13,780 nt of DNA, from assembly GCA_964651325.1 (NCBI GenBank), contig CAZYXP010000086.1:1-13780 (forward strand). The letters are read 5' to 3'. Below the pieces are notes generated by a model, which saw only the letters and a program-made list of their open reading frames with translations, made no database searches and had not been told where the DNA came from. Origin of the DNA: JADFOB01 sp964651325. Lineage in GTDB: Bacteria > Planctomycetota > Phycisphaerae > UBA1845. This document shows positions 1 to 7,310 of this stretch, piece after piece (positions within the stretch are counted from its first letter, which is position 1; every line of letters begins with the position of its first letter). The position numbers and the translations under genes were made by a program.

Positions 1-294
1 TCCCAAGGCCGTACACTCGCGCAGCAGCCGCCTGGCCGTTTGAGGTCGGGGCAGGGCGAGCAGCAAATGCATCGGAAACGGCGGCGCGGGCACGCGGCCC
101 CATTTGATGGCCAGCGCGATTCCGCCGCTGTCGTCAGAGCGAATCGTGGCCTTGCCGCGCGGGCCGTTGATGACGCCGACGTCGATCGTATCGCCCACGC
201 CCATGCGCAAGACTCTGCGCACGTGGATCGTGCGTGGATCGTCGGGGCTGAGGATCCGGTGGGTCGCGTCGTCGGAGAATAGGATCAGGTTCAT
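1..294 (-). CDS. rsmE: 16S rRNA (uracil1498-N3)-methyltransferase, N-terminal part (cut by window edge)
   Basis: The first 98 codons of a minus-strand gene starting at ATG 294 and open to base 1. The family methylates N3 of U1498 in 16S rRNA of the 30S subunit using S-adenosylmethionine. Seen: an N-terminal PUA-like stretch with HVRRVLRMGVGD at residues 24-35, matching the RsmE pattern H..RVLR...GD, and then at about residues 76-98 MHLLLALPRPQTARRLLREC, which fits the first strand and helix of the SPOUT methyltransferase domain. The knotted SAM-binding C-terminus lies outside the window. The start fits the family N-terminus, but no good Shine-Dalgarno sequence precedes it. The leader holds a GC-rich tandem repeat. 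It lies 167 bp downstream of fumC on the same strand. The family call is fairly secure from the N-terminal motif; the full length cannot be judged. Confidence 0.8.
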   Translation of the reverse strand, partial: MNLILFSDDATHRILSPDDPRTIHVRRVLRMGVGDTIDVGVINGPRGKATIRSDDSGGIALAIKWGRVPAPPFPMHLLLALPRPQTARRLLRECTALG

Positions 295-309
295 GTTGAC
301 CGTCGCTAA

Positions 310-365
310 TGTAGCCCGGCCGCTGTAGCCCGGCCGCTGTAGCCCAGTCGCTGTAGCCCGGCCGC
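310..365. repeat. 14-bp tandem repeat, four copies
   Basis: Four head-to-tail copies of TGTAGCCCGGCCGC at 310-323, 324-337, 338-351 and 352-365. Copies 1, 2 and 4 are identical and copy 3 has two substitutions (CAGTCGC ending). Each unit contains the palindrome CGGCCG, so transcripts of either strand could pair between copies. The array ends 16 bp upstream of the rsmE start codon and therefore sits in its probable leader. The units are directly adjacent with no spacers, so this is not a CRISPR array. Confidence 0.9.
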
Positions 366-402
366 CCTCGGCTGGGGGGGGACGGCTTGAGGATCGTCCA
401 GA

Positions 403-422
403 CACAGCGGAGGGCCGCTGTG
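403..422 (-). terminator. Stem-loop downstream of fumC, possible terminator
   Basis: A perfect 8-bp inverted repeat (CACAGCGG at 403-410, CCGCTGTG at 415-422) with a 4-nt loop. It lies about 40 bp past the fumC stop codon on the minus strand. No T-run follows on that strand, so it is not a classical intrinsic terminator; it could be an mRNA 3'-end stabiliser or a Rho-type end. It is the strongest hairpin between fumC and rsmE. Confidence 0.4.
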
Positions 423-461
423 CTATATGGGACACCCGTTCAAATCAGCGTTGTCGCAGCC

Positions 462-1856
<1,395 letters not shown>

Positions 1857-1863
1857 TGGTCGA

Positions 1864-1868
1864 CTCCT
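1864..1868 (-). promoter_or_regulatory. Ribosome-binding site of fumC
   Basis: AGGAG on the minus strand, 7 nt before ATG 1856. It decides the fumC start against the longer upstream-open frame. Confidence 0.8.
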
Positions 1869-1940
1869 GTAGTGCAACGTTTGCAGTGGCCCATCTGTTC
1901 GTCCGTGTTCGCCATTCATGCTAACGCGCAGCCCGATTCC

Positions 1941-1971
1941 GCGGTAGGGCGGGTTGAGCGGACCTACGCAG
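1941..1971. repeat. Imperfect inverted repeat in intergenic region
   Basis: GCGGTAGG at 1941-1948 can pair with CCTACGC at 1963-1969 with one bulged G and a 14-nt loop. It lies about 85 bp upstream of fumC. It may be a small dispersed repeat or part of the fumC leader; nothing in the sequence decides. Confidence 0.4.
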
Positions 1972-2041
1972 AGGGGTGTATGACACTTCCGGCGGATGGA
2001 ACGCTGTTCTTTCCTGCTGCAGCCTGAAAGGCCGCGCTGCA

Positions 2042-2074
2042 GTAGCCGTGGGTCCGCTCCTGGCGGACCCACGG
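2042..2074. repeat. Perfect 12-bp stem hairpin
   Basis: Arms CCGTGGGTCCGC (2046-2057) and GCGGACCCACGG (2063-2074) are perfectly complementary, with a 5-nt loop TCCTG. The left arm begins inside a GTAGCC hexamer at 2042-2047. No T-run follows on either strand. It is about 190 bp upstream of fumC and 400 bp upstream of the ATPase gene, so it is not at a gene end. It has the form of a REP-like or other small dispersed palindromic element. Confidence 0.7.
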
Positions 2075-2188
2075 TCACCGCACAGCCCATCTCATTCGAC
2101 CCTGGAGGGGTCGGCTAGGCGCTATGCCGCACGCATCTCACCGAAAAAGACGACCCCTGAAGGATCGGGTGGTTGGGGGCGGCGCGAT

Positions 2189-2220
2189 CCGGGGGCGGCG
2201 CTGCGCTTGCCCCCGGCTAC
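2189..2220. repeat. GC-rich inverted repeat ending in GGCTAC
   Basis: CCGGGGGC (2189-2196) pairs with GCCCCCGG (2209-2216) around a 12-nt loop, followed by GGCTAC, the complement of the GTAGCC seen in the other repeats. The sequence GGGGGCGGCGC occurs twice just here (2175-2185 and 2191-2201). Probably a degenerate small repeat. Confidence 0.5.
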
Positions 2221-2449
2221 TTTAGGGCACGCCTTCAACGTGCAATTGCAGGCGCCGATTCTGTCATGGACCCGCGGGCGCCAGCCCTCGGACCACCCGT
2301 TTCGTGGTCGCAAAACCATCGTCTCCCCAACGTTCAACAGGACCTGGGCCACCCGTGACGGATGCACGCCATGCGGCTGGCCGATTGGGAGGCCTGCGGG
2401 TGAGTGGGGTGCGTACGAAAGCGTCTATGTTGTTTTGGCGATGGTTCGC

Positions 2450-2455
2450 TACAAT
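2450..2455 (+). promoter_or_regulatory. Possible -10 element of the ABC transporter operon
   Basis: TACAAT matches TATAAT in 5 of 6 positions and ends 16 bp before ATG 2472. A transcript started from it would have a leader of only about 10 nt, consistent with the lack of a Shine-Dalgarno sequence. No good -35 hexamer sits at the right distance, so this is weak. Confidence 0.3.
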
Positions 2456-2471
2456 CCCCTCCCAAGTGGAT

Positions 2472-3227
2472 ATGGTCATCGCTGAAAACCTGGTTAAGAC
2501 GTTTCCGACGCCCGGCGGCTCGGAAAAGCGGGCTGTTGACGGTCTGAGCTTCCGGGTGGAGGAAGGCCAAATCTACGGGCTTTTGGGCCCCAATGGTGCA
2601 GGCAAGACCACGACGCTGCGCTTGTTGAGCGGATTGATGTCGGCTACGAGCGGTCGAGCCACCTTGGCGGGGCATGATGTTTCGCGCGAACCGGATCAGG
2701 TCAAGCGCGTGCTGGGCTTCCTGACCGCCAATACAGGCCTTTACCAACGCCTCAATTCACAGGAACTCTTGATCTACTTCGCCCGTTTGCACGGGATGGC
2801 TAAGGATCACGCGGCACGTCGCGCGGCGGAACTGATCGAATGGTTGGGCATCACGTCGTTCGCGAGTTTACGCTGCGGCGCGCTTTCCACGGGCCAGAAA
2901 CAGCGGGTCAACATTGCCCGGGCGCTGGTGGCCGATCCGCCGATCCTCATCATGGACGAGCCAACGTTGGGGTTGGATGTCTTGAGCAATCGGGCCATCC
3001 TCGCGTACATTCGTCGGGAGCGGCAAGAAGGCAAGACCATCATACTTTCCACCCACTATCTGGACGAAGCGGAGACGATGTGCGACCGCATTGGGCTGCT
3101 CCATGAGGGGGAGCTGGTGGCCGAAGGTGACTTGGAGTCGCTCCGAGCCCTAAGCGGCGTTGAGCGGCTGAGCAGTATTTTTCTCAAGCTGATCCACGCC
3201 GATGAGCCGGCCGAGGGGCTTGGCTGA
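2472..3227 (+). CDS. NatA-like ABC transporter ATP-binding protein
   Basis: A 251-residue cytoplasmic ATPase powering the membrane partner encoded directly after it. Seen: Walker A GPNGAGKT (39-46); signature LSTGQKQRV (139-147), with Thr in place of the usual first Gly; Walker B ILIMDEP followed by TLGLD (158-169); and the switch histidine His195 in STHYLDEAE. The Q-loop reads LGFLTANTGLY (81-91), where Ala86 sits at the usual glutamine. The GLY.RLN..E stretch is typical of the NatA branch of ABC-2 exporters. The frame is open further upstream, but the N-terminus MVIAENLVKTF fits the family start and the preceding residues do not. No clear ribosome-binding site. Stop TGA and the next gene's ATG share one base, so the two are translationally coupled. 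Substrate unknown; Na+ export is only the naming precedent. Confidence 0.9.
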   Translation: MVIAENLVKTFPTPGGSEKRAVDGLSFRVEEGQIYGLLGPNGAGKTTTLRLLSGLMSATSGRATLAGHDVSREPDQVKRVLGFLTANTGLYQRLNSQELLIYFARLHGMAKDHAARRAAELIEWLGITSFASLRCGALSTGQKQRVNIARALVADPPILIMDEPTLGLDVLSNRAILAYIRRERQEGKTIILSTHYLDEAETMCDRIGLLHEGELVAEGDLESLRALSGVERLSSIFLKLIHADEPAEGLG

Positions 3228-5347
3228 TGAGTGCCCACAAGCGGATCCGCACCATCTACGCCAAGGAGCTCACCGACATTTTGCGCGATCGTCGGACGCT
3301 GATTGCGATGATCGTGGTGCCGATTGTTCTTTATCCGCTGCTTATGTTGGGTTCGATTCAAGCGGTCAGTTTTCAGGTCGAATCGCTCGATCGGGAAGAG
3401 CTGGTCGTCGGCATCGTTGGCAAGGAGCAGGAAAACTACCTCGCGCGCCTGATCGACGAGGACCGCATAGCCATCGAAGCGCGAGCCGCCCGGCGGGCGG
3501 ATGGATCTGGAGGGCCGGATGATTTGCCCAAGCCGTTAGTCGGAACCAAGGTTGGAACCTACCCAACCTGGGACAAGCTAACCCAAGCGATCCAAGACCG
3601 CGAAGTCCACGTCGGCATTTTCTTCCACGCCAATCCATTGAGCAACGACTTCAACACCGTCCACTACGTCGATATGTGCGCCGACATGCAAGAAGTCCGA
3701 AGCCGCAACGCGTTCTACAGGATAAAGGACATGCTCGAGCGCGTGGAAGATTCGCGCGTCCTCGTGCGACTTCAACGAGAGAAACTTCCAAAGAGTTTTG
3801 TCACTGCGTTTCGCATTGAATCGGTGGACCTGGCATCGCCGCCGTCCATGCTCGGCCAGATTCTTCCACTGATCCTGATCCTCATGACCATCACGGGGGC
3901 TATCTATCCAGCGATCGATGTGACGGCCGGAGAGCGTGAGCGCGGCACGCTGGAATCGCTGATGGTCTGCCCGGTGCCGGTGATTGATCTCATCGTGGGC
4001 AAATTCCTTGTGGTGACGACCGTGTCGATCATGGGGGCGGCCCTGAATCTCGCCAGCGTGAGCGCGACCGTCTATTTTGGCGGTTTCGACAAAGCCCTTA
4101 CGATGAGCGGCGGCGGTATTCCCCTGTCTACGATCGTGCTGATTCTGGTCTGTCTGATTCCCTTTGCCGTCTTGATGTCCGCGATCATGATTGCCGTGTG
4201 CAGCTACGCGCGGACGTTCAAGGAAGCGCAGAACTACGTCACGCCCGTCATCCTGGCCGTGCTCATTCCCGGCGGCATTGCGGCCATGCCCGCGACAAAA
4301 TCGGAAGGAATCATGCTGGTCATGCCCGTGGGCAACATGGTCCTTTTGGCTCGCGATTTCCTCTTAGGCGCCGATGTGCAGTGGGGGCAGATCGCCATGG
4401 TCCTCATTTCGACATCGCTGTACGCGGCGGCGGCCGTCGCAGTGGCAGCCACCGTATTCGGGACCGAATCGGTCGTCTTCGCCGACTCCGGATCGCTGAA
4501 GAACTCGCTGAACCGACGACTGATCAAGCCGGCCAAGCTGCCGAGCGTATCCATGACGCTCATGACGGTGGCCCTGTTGTTTCCAGCCTGGTTTTTCATT
4601 CAAGCCGGTTTGAGCTCGTCCGCCTTGAGTACGGATGCGCGCGGCGTGATCTACGCCACCGGAACGTTGATGCCGATCCTGTTTGTGATGTTTCCTCTTG
4701 GGCTCTTGGCGTATTGGAAAATCGGCATCAGTTCCACGCTCGGCTTACGGCTTCCTGCTGTACGCTTTCAGGTGGCCGCGTTGATGATCGGTCTGGCAGC
4801 GTGGGTGCCCGCCCATGAATTGAACCTGCTTCAAGCTCAGCTGGTAGGGATGCCCCGGGCGCTGGTCGAGAATACGGAAATACTGACCCAATCGCTTCGC
4901 GCGATACCCCTAAGCCACGCTCTTCTGTTCATCGCGGTCGTGCCCGCCGTTTGCGAGGAGCTCTTGTTTCGAGGGTTCCTTCTGTCCGGGCTTCGAACGG
5001 CCGGTCACCGGTGGGTGGCCATCATCACCTGCGGCGTGATTTTCGGCGTTTATCACTTTTTCTTGTTCAAGCTTCCGGTTACCGCGATGTTGGGCATGGT
5101 GCTGGCGTTTCTCTGCTGGCAGTCCAGATCCATCTTGCCCTCGATGATCGCGCATTTGATCCACAACACGATCGGCGTGTTGAGCGCCAGATATCCGGAG
5201 TTTTTCACGGGTTTACTCGGCGGGGAGGATGCGGAGGCGGCCCATCTTCCCGTGTGGGCGCTTGCTGTCGGAGCGGTGCTCTTCGCCGCGGGTCTATGGC
5301 TCGCCTCTGGGAACACGTCCTCGCGAGATGAGATGAATGGCGCGTAG
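3227..5347 (+). CDS. ABC-2 type permease fused to CPBP-family intramembrane protease
   Basis: 706 residues. The N-terminal half resembles NatB/ABC-2 permeases: one membrane segment near residues 25-45, a large extracytoplasmic domain at about 48-205, then several membrane helices from 210 with the characteristic ERERGTLESLMVCPV (236-250). After about residue 420 comes a second multi-helix region carrying all three CPBP (Abi, glutamic-type) protease motifs: EELLFR (Glu577, Glu578, Arg582), FGVYH (Phe606 to His610) and HLIHN (His643 to Asn647). CPBP enzymes cleave substrates within the membrane or, in eukaryotic Rce1, trim prenylated proteins. Start ATG overlaps the ATPase stop, with GAGGGG at 3213-3218 as ribosome-binding site, 8 nt away. 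The protein probably dimerises with the ATPase into an exporter; one inference is that the protease domain processes the cargo or its lipid/protein carrier. Protease substrate and transported substrate are unknown. Confidence 0.92.
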   Translation: MSAHKRIRTIYAKELTDILRDRRTLIAMIVVPIVLYPLLMLGSIQAVSFQVESLDREELVVGIVGKEQENYLARLIDEDRIAIEARAARRADGSGGPDDLPKPLVGTKVGTYPTWDKLTQAIQDREVHVGIFFHANPLSNDFNTVHYVDMCADMQEVRSRNAFYRIKDMLERVEDSRVLVRLQREKLPKSFVTAFRIESVDLASPPSMLGQILPLILILMTITGAIYPAIDVTAGERERGTLESLMVCPVPVIDLIVGKFLVVTTVSIMGAALNLASVSATVYFGGFDKALTMSGGGIPLSTIVLILVCLIPFAVLMSAIMIAVCSYARTFKEAQNYVTPVILAVLIPGGIAAMPATKSEGIMLVMPVGNMVLLARDFLLGADVQWGQIAMVLISTSLYAAAAVAVAATVFGTESVVFADSGSLKNSLNRRLIKPAKLPSVSMTLMTVALLFPAWFFIQAGLSSSALSTDARGVIYATGTLMPILFVMFPLGLLAYWKIGISSTLGLRLPAVRFQVAALMIGLAAWVPAHELNLLQAQLVGMPRALVENTEILTQSLRAIPLSHALLFIAVVPAVCEELLFRGFLLSGLRTAGHRWVAIITCGVIFGVYHFFLFKLPVTAMLGMVLAFLCWQSRSILPSMIAHLIHNTIGVLSARYPEFFTGLLGGEDAEAAHLPVWALAVGAVLFAAGLWLASGNTSSRDEMNGA

Positions 5348-5392
5348 GCCAGGTGATGGCTCCGCCGAAGGCATGGTGTTGGCCCACTACTG

Positions 5393-6250
5393 TCAATCAA
5401 ACACGACGGTCTTGTTGCGGCTGACGAGGACTTTGTCTTCCACATGGTGCCGGACGGCCGTGGCCAGGACCGTCCGCTCCAGGTCCCGACCCTTGCGAAT
5501 CAGATCCTCCACCGAATCACGATGGCCCACGGGAAGCGTCGATTGTGCGATGATCGGTCCGGCGTCGAGTTTATCGGTGACGTAGTGGCTGGTCGCTCCG
5601 ATTAGTTTTACCCCGCGCTCAAAAGCCTGCCGGTAGGGTCGCGGTCCGGCGAACGCCGGCAAGAAGCTGTGGTGGATGTTGATGATGCGCTGGGCATAGT
5701 TGGCCACGAACTCAGGCGAGAGGATTTGCATGTATCTCGCCAAGACGATGAAATCGACGTGCGCCTCTTCCAGCAGCGCGACCAGTCGGGCTTCCTGCTG
5801 CTGTTTGGTCTGCGGTGTACTGGGAAGATGGTGAAACGCAAGTCCGTGCGAGGTCGCGTGTTGCCCGATGGATTCATGGTTTCCGGCGACGAAGGGAATC
5901 TCGACCCGCAGTTCGCCCGTTTGCCATCGCCAAAGTAGATCCGAAAGGCAGTGGCTTTCCTTGCTGACGAGAATCGCCATGCGCTTGAGGTCGTTGCCCC
6001 AGTACAACCACCAGCGCATCTTGCATTCCCGGGCCGTCGGTTCCCAGGCTTGGGCGAAATTAGACCGATCCAGCCGAAAACCCTCCGGGTCGATCTCGAC
6101 GCGCATGAAGAACTCGCCGTGTTGAGCGTCTGAGTGTTGGTCGGCCTCGACTATGTTTCCGCCATGCTCCGCGAGGAAGCCCGCCACGATTGCAATTAGG
6201 CCCTGGCGGTCCGGACAGGTAATCAACAGTCTTGCCGTGGGGGTCGGCAT
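5393..6250 (-). CDS. purU: Formyltetrahydrofolate deformylase
   Basis: 285 residues, normal for PurU. It hydrolyses 10-formyltetrahydrofolate to formate and tetrahydrofolate, balancing one-carbon pools and feeding formate to PurT-type purine synthesis where present. Seen: N-terminal ACT domain (about 5-85) beginning LLITCPDRQGLIA, where glycine and methionine sense folate status in E. coli; then a formyl-transferase fold with RYMQILSPEF (172-181), NIHHSFLPAF (191-200) and TDKLDAGPI (225-233). Asn191, His193 and Asp229 match the Asn-His-Asp catalytic set of the GART/PurU family, with the usual His-to-Asp spacing of 36. ATG 6250 is preceded by AAGGAGGAG (6257-6265). It ends 45 bp from the convergent permease gene with no obvious terminator. 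PurN is excluded by the ACT domain. Confidence 0.96.
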   Translation of the reverse strand: MPTPTARLLITCPDRQGLIAIVAGFLAEHGGNIVEADQHSDAQHGEFFMRVEIDPEGFRLDRSNFAQAWEPTARECKMRWWLYWGNDLKRMAILVSKESHCLSDLLWRWQTGELRVEIPFVAGNHESIGQHATSHGLAFHHLPSTPQTKQQQEARLVALLEEAHVDFIVLARYMQILSPEFVANYAQRIINIHHSFLPAFAGPRPYRQAFERGVKLIGATSHYVTDKLDAGPIIAQSTLPVGHRDSVEDLIRKGRDLERTVLATAVRHHVEDKVLVSRNKTVVFD

Positions 6251-6256
6251 GTTCGG

Positions 6257-6265
6257 CTCCTCCTT
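6257..6265 (-). promoter_or_regulatory. Ribosome-binding site of purU
   Basis: AAGGAGGAG on the minus strand, 6 nt before ATG 6250 (8 nt from the GGAGG core). It is the best Shine-Dalgarno match in the window and fixes the purU start. Confidence 0.85.
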
Positions 6266-6274
6266 GTGGGCGTG

Positions 6275-6305
6275 CGGCCACTCGGCCGGACCGATCCACG
6301 GTCCG
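6275..6305 (-). other. Intercistronic stem-loops between membrane protein gene and purU
   Basis: Two adjoining inverted repeats: CGGCC/GGCCG (6275-6279 with 6284-6288) and CGGACC/GGTCCG (6287-6292 with 6300-6305). The second begins 5 nt after the stop codon of the upstream gene. CCGATCCA is also repeated directly at 6291-6298 and 6303-6310. There is no T-run. The structures could trim or attenuate a shared transcript before the purU ribosome-binding site, but this is inferred from pairing only. Confidence 0.35.
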
Positions 6306-6310
6306 ATCCA

Positions 6311-7039
6311 TTACAAAGGCACGATGCCCAATACCAGCCGATCCGCTTCCACGCGAATCGTTTCCAGGCGAAAAGCTCGCTTGCCGTTGGGCCAGACGAA
6401 CCGATTGCGAATCAAGACGCCTTCGAATAGATCGTCCACCGAGGCCAGCTCTCTGAGGATTCGCTCCGCCCGATCGCCACTTTTTAGGGAAACGCTCCGC
6501 GCCAAGGCCGCAAAGGAGGGGTCGAAAATTCGCCCCAGCAAGCTGCGCGGCAGGGGAAGCGAGCCGCCGTAGACCCCCGTAGTGGCAATCCGAACAAAGC
6601 GGCCCTTGTCGAGAACCTCGGCCGTCAGCTCCAGCGCCGCGATGACGCGCCAGCCGTTCATCTCGCACAGCAGGCCCACATGAATGGTATCCGGATCGAA
6701 TCCGACCGCCGGCAGCCTCAAGGCCTCGGGCCAATGCAAGAATTCGTCTGGAAACAATTCCGGCAACGCGGCCAGAAACTCGTTGACCTCCCCGCTGACC
6801 AGCACCAACTCGAAGGGCTGGCCGTGGACCATTTCATCCGAGACTTCATCCGCCCATTTCGTCGCGCGGGTCGTCACAAGACGCAGGTCATCGCCTTCGA
6901 GCGCCGCCGGGCGGTACCAGCCTGGTTTGTGCTCAAAAACGACCCAAAGCGCGGTTAGCGCAACAAGCGAGGCCACAAACAGTGTCAGGAGGAGTTTGAA
7001 GTAGTCTTTCGGTGAGCGTGTTCGCATCGGTCGGCCCAT
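6311..7039 (-). CDS. Unrecognised single-pass membrane protein
   Basis: 242 residues. A positively charged N-terminus (MGRPMRTRSPKDYFK) leads into one hydrophobic segment at about 15-35, so the remaining 200 residues probably face the periplasm. I do not recognise the family. The soluble part alternates strand-like stretches: FELVLVSGEVNEFLAAL (76-92), DTIHVGLLCEMNGWRVIAAL (117-136) and GVYGGSLPLPRSLLGRIF (155-172). This pattern of 'no more than a short helix, then repeated beta strands' recalls small membrane-anchored lipid-binding proteins such as YpmS or LmeA, a weak impression only. No cysteine lipobox. Two in-frame starts are possible, 7039 and 7027; neither has a Shine-Dalgarno. A promoter-like pair (7046-7073) ends so close that the transcript would be leaderless or begin just before the second ATG. 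It lies 60 bp upstream of purU on the same strand and may share its transcript. Confidence 0.75.
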   Translation of the reverse strand: MGRPMRTRSPKDYFKLLLTLFVASLVALTALWVVFEHKPGWYRPAALEGDDLRLVTTRATKWADEVSDEMVHGQPFELVLVSGEVNEFLAALPELFPDEFLHWPEALRLPAVGFDPDTIHVGLLCEMNGWRVIAALELTAEVLDKGRFVRIATTGVYGGSLPLPRSLLGRIFDPSFAALARSVSLKSGDRAERILRELASVDDLFEGVLIRNRFVWPNGKRAFRLETIRVEADRLVLGIVPL

Positions 7040-7310
7040 GCCGGAACGATATCGTAGCCTCAGGCCCCGTCAAGCAATCCATCGAGGCGTCGTGTCCACT
7101 GGATTCGTCAAGCCCATGATCTTCAAGCCGCACGCGCTATGCGGCAAGATCGGCGGCCGAACGCCATCACTGTAGCGGACGCTTTCATGGTGATTTTCTG
7201 CCGCGTGGCAAGAATCGTGATTCCTGATTATGCTGTGCCCAAACTCTGCGGCAGGATTGATGGTCGATTCCGCTGGTGGCTCAACAGGTTCCCGATAGGG
7301 GGGGTCCAAA
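7040..7310. other. Divergent intergenic region between membrane protein and FG-GAP lipoprotein genes
   Basis: 271 bp with no convincing gene. It holds a promoter-like pair for the minus-strand gene near its left end and a G-rich ribosome-binding site for the plus-strand gene at its right end. I see no clear promoter for the plus-strand gene. Confidence 0.6.
7046..7073 (-). promoter_or_regulatory. Candidate sigma70-type promoter for the membrane protein/purU unit
   Basis: On the minus strand TTGACG (7068-7073, 5 of 6 to consensus) and TATCGT (7046-7051, 4 of 6) are 16 bp apart. The -10 ends 6 bp before ATG 7039 and 18 bp before the alternative ATG 7027, implying a leaderless or very short-leader message. 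Confidence 0.35.

Larger units (their letters stand above)
1857..2471. other. 615-bp intergenic region without a convincing gene
   Basis: This stretch separates the divergent fumC and ABC transporter genes. Open frames exist on both strands but show no family resemblance and overlap inverted repeats. It holds the fumC ribosome-binding site, three GC-rich inverted repeats (around 1941-1971, 2042-2074 and 2189-2220) and a possible promoter -10 element just before the ATPase gene. The repeats contain GTAGCC or its complement GGCTAC, as does the array at 310-365. The region looks like accumulated small repeats plus two divergent promoters. Confidence 0.6.

Noticed and set aside
310..365. A CRISPR array.
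   Set aside because: Repeat units are only 14 bp and directly adjacent with no spacers, and no cas gene is present.
1857..2090. A 78-residue N-terminal extension of fumC.
   Set aside because: The extension crosses inverted repeats, has no resemblance to fumarases, and the AGGAG at 1864-1868 points to ATG 1856.
2304..2471. An upstream start for the ABC ATPase giving a longer N-terminus.
   Set aside because: The added residues are low in conservation character, and the NatA family begins at about MVIAENLVKTF. A -10 like element lies inside the extension.
2472..5347. A bacteriocin or lanthipeptide export locus, suggested by the ABC-CPBP combination.
   Set aside because: No small precursor gene, modification enzyme or immunity gene is visible on either side; the neighbours are fumC and purU.
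5348..5392. A bidirectional terminator between the permease gene and purU.
   Set aside because: Only a 5-bp GGCCA/TGGCC pairing with a long loop and a 3-bp hairpin are visible, and there is no T-run on either strand.
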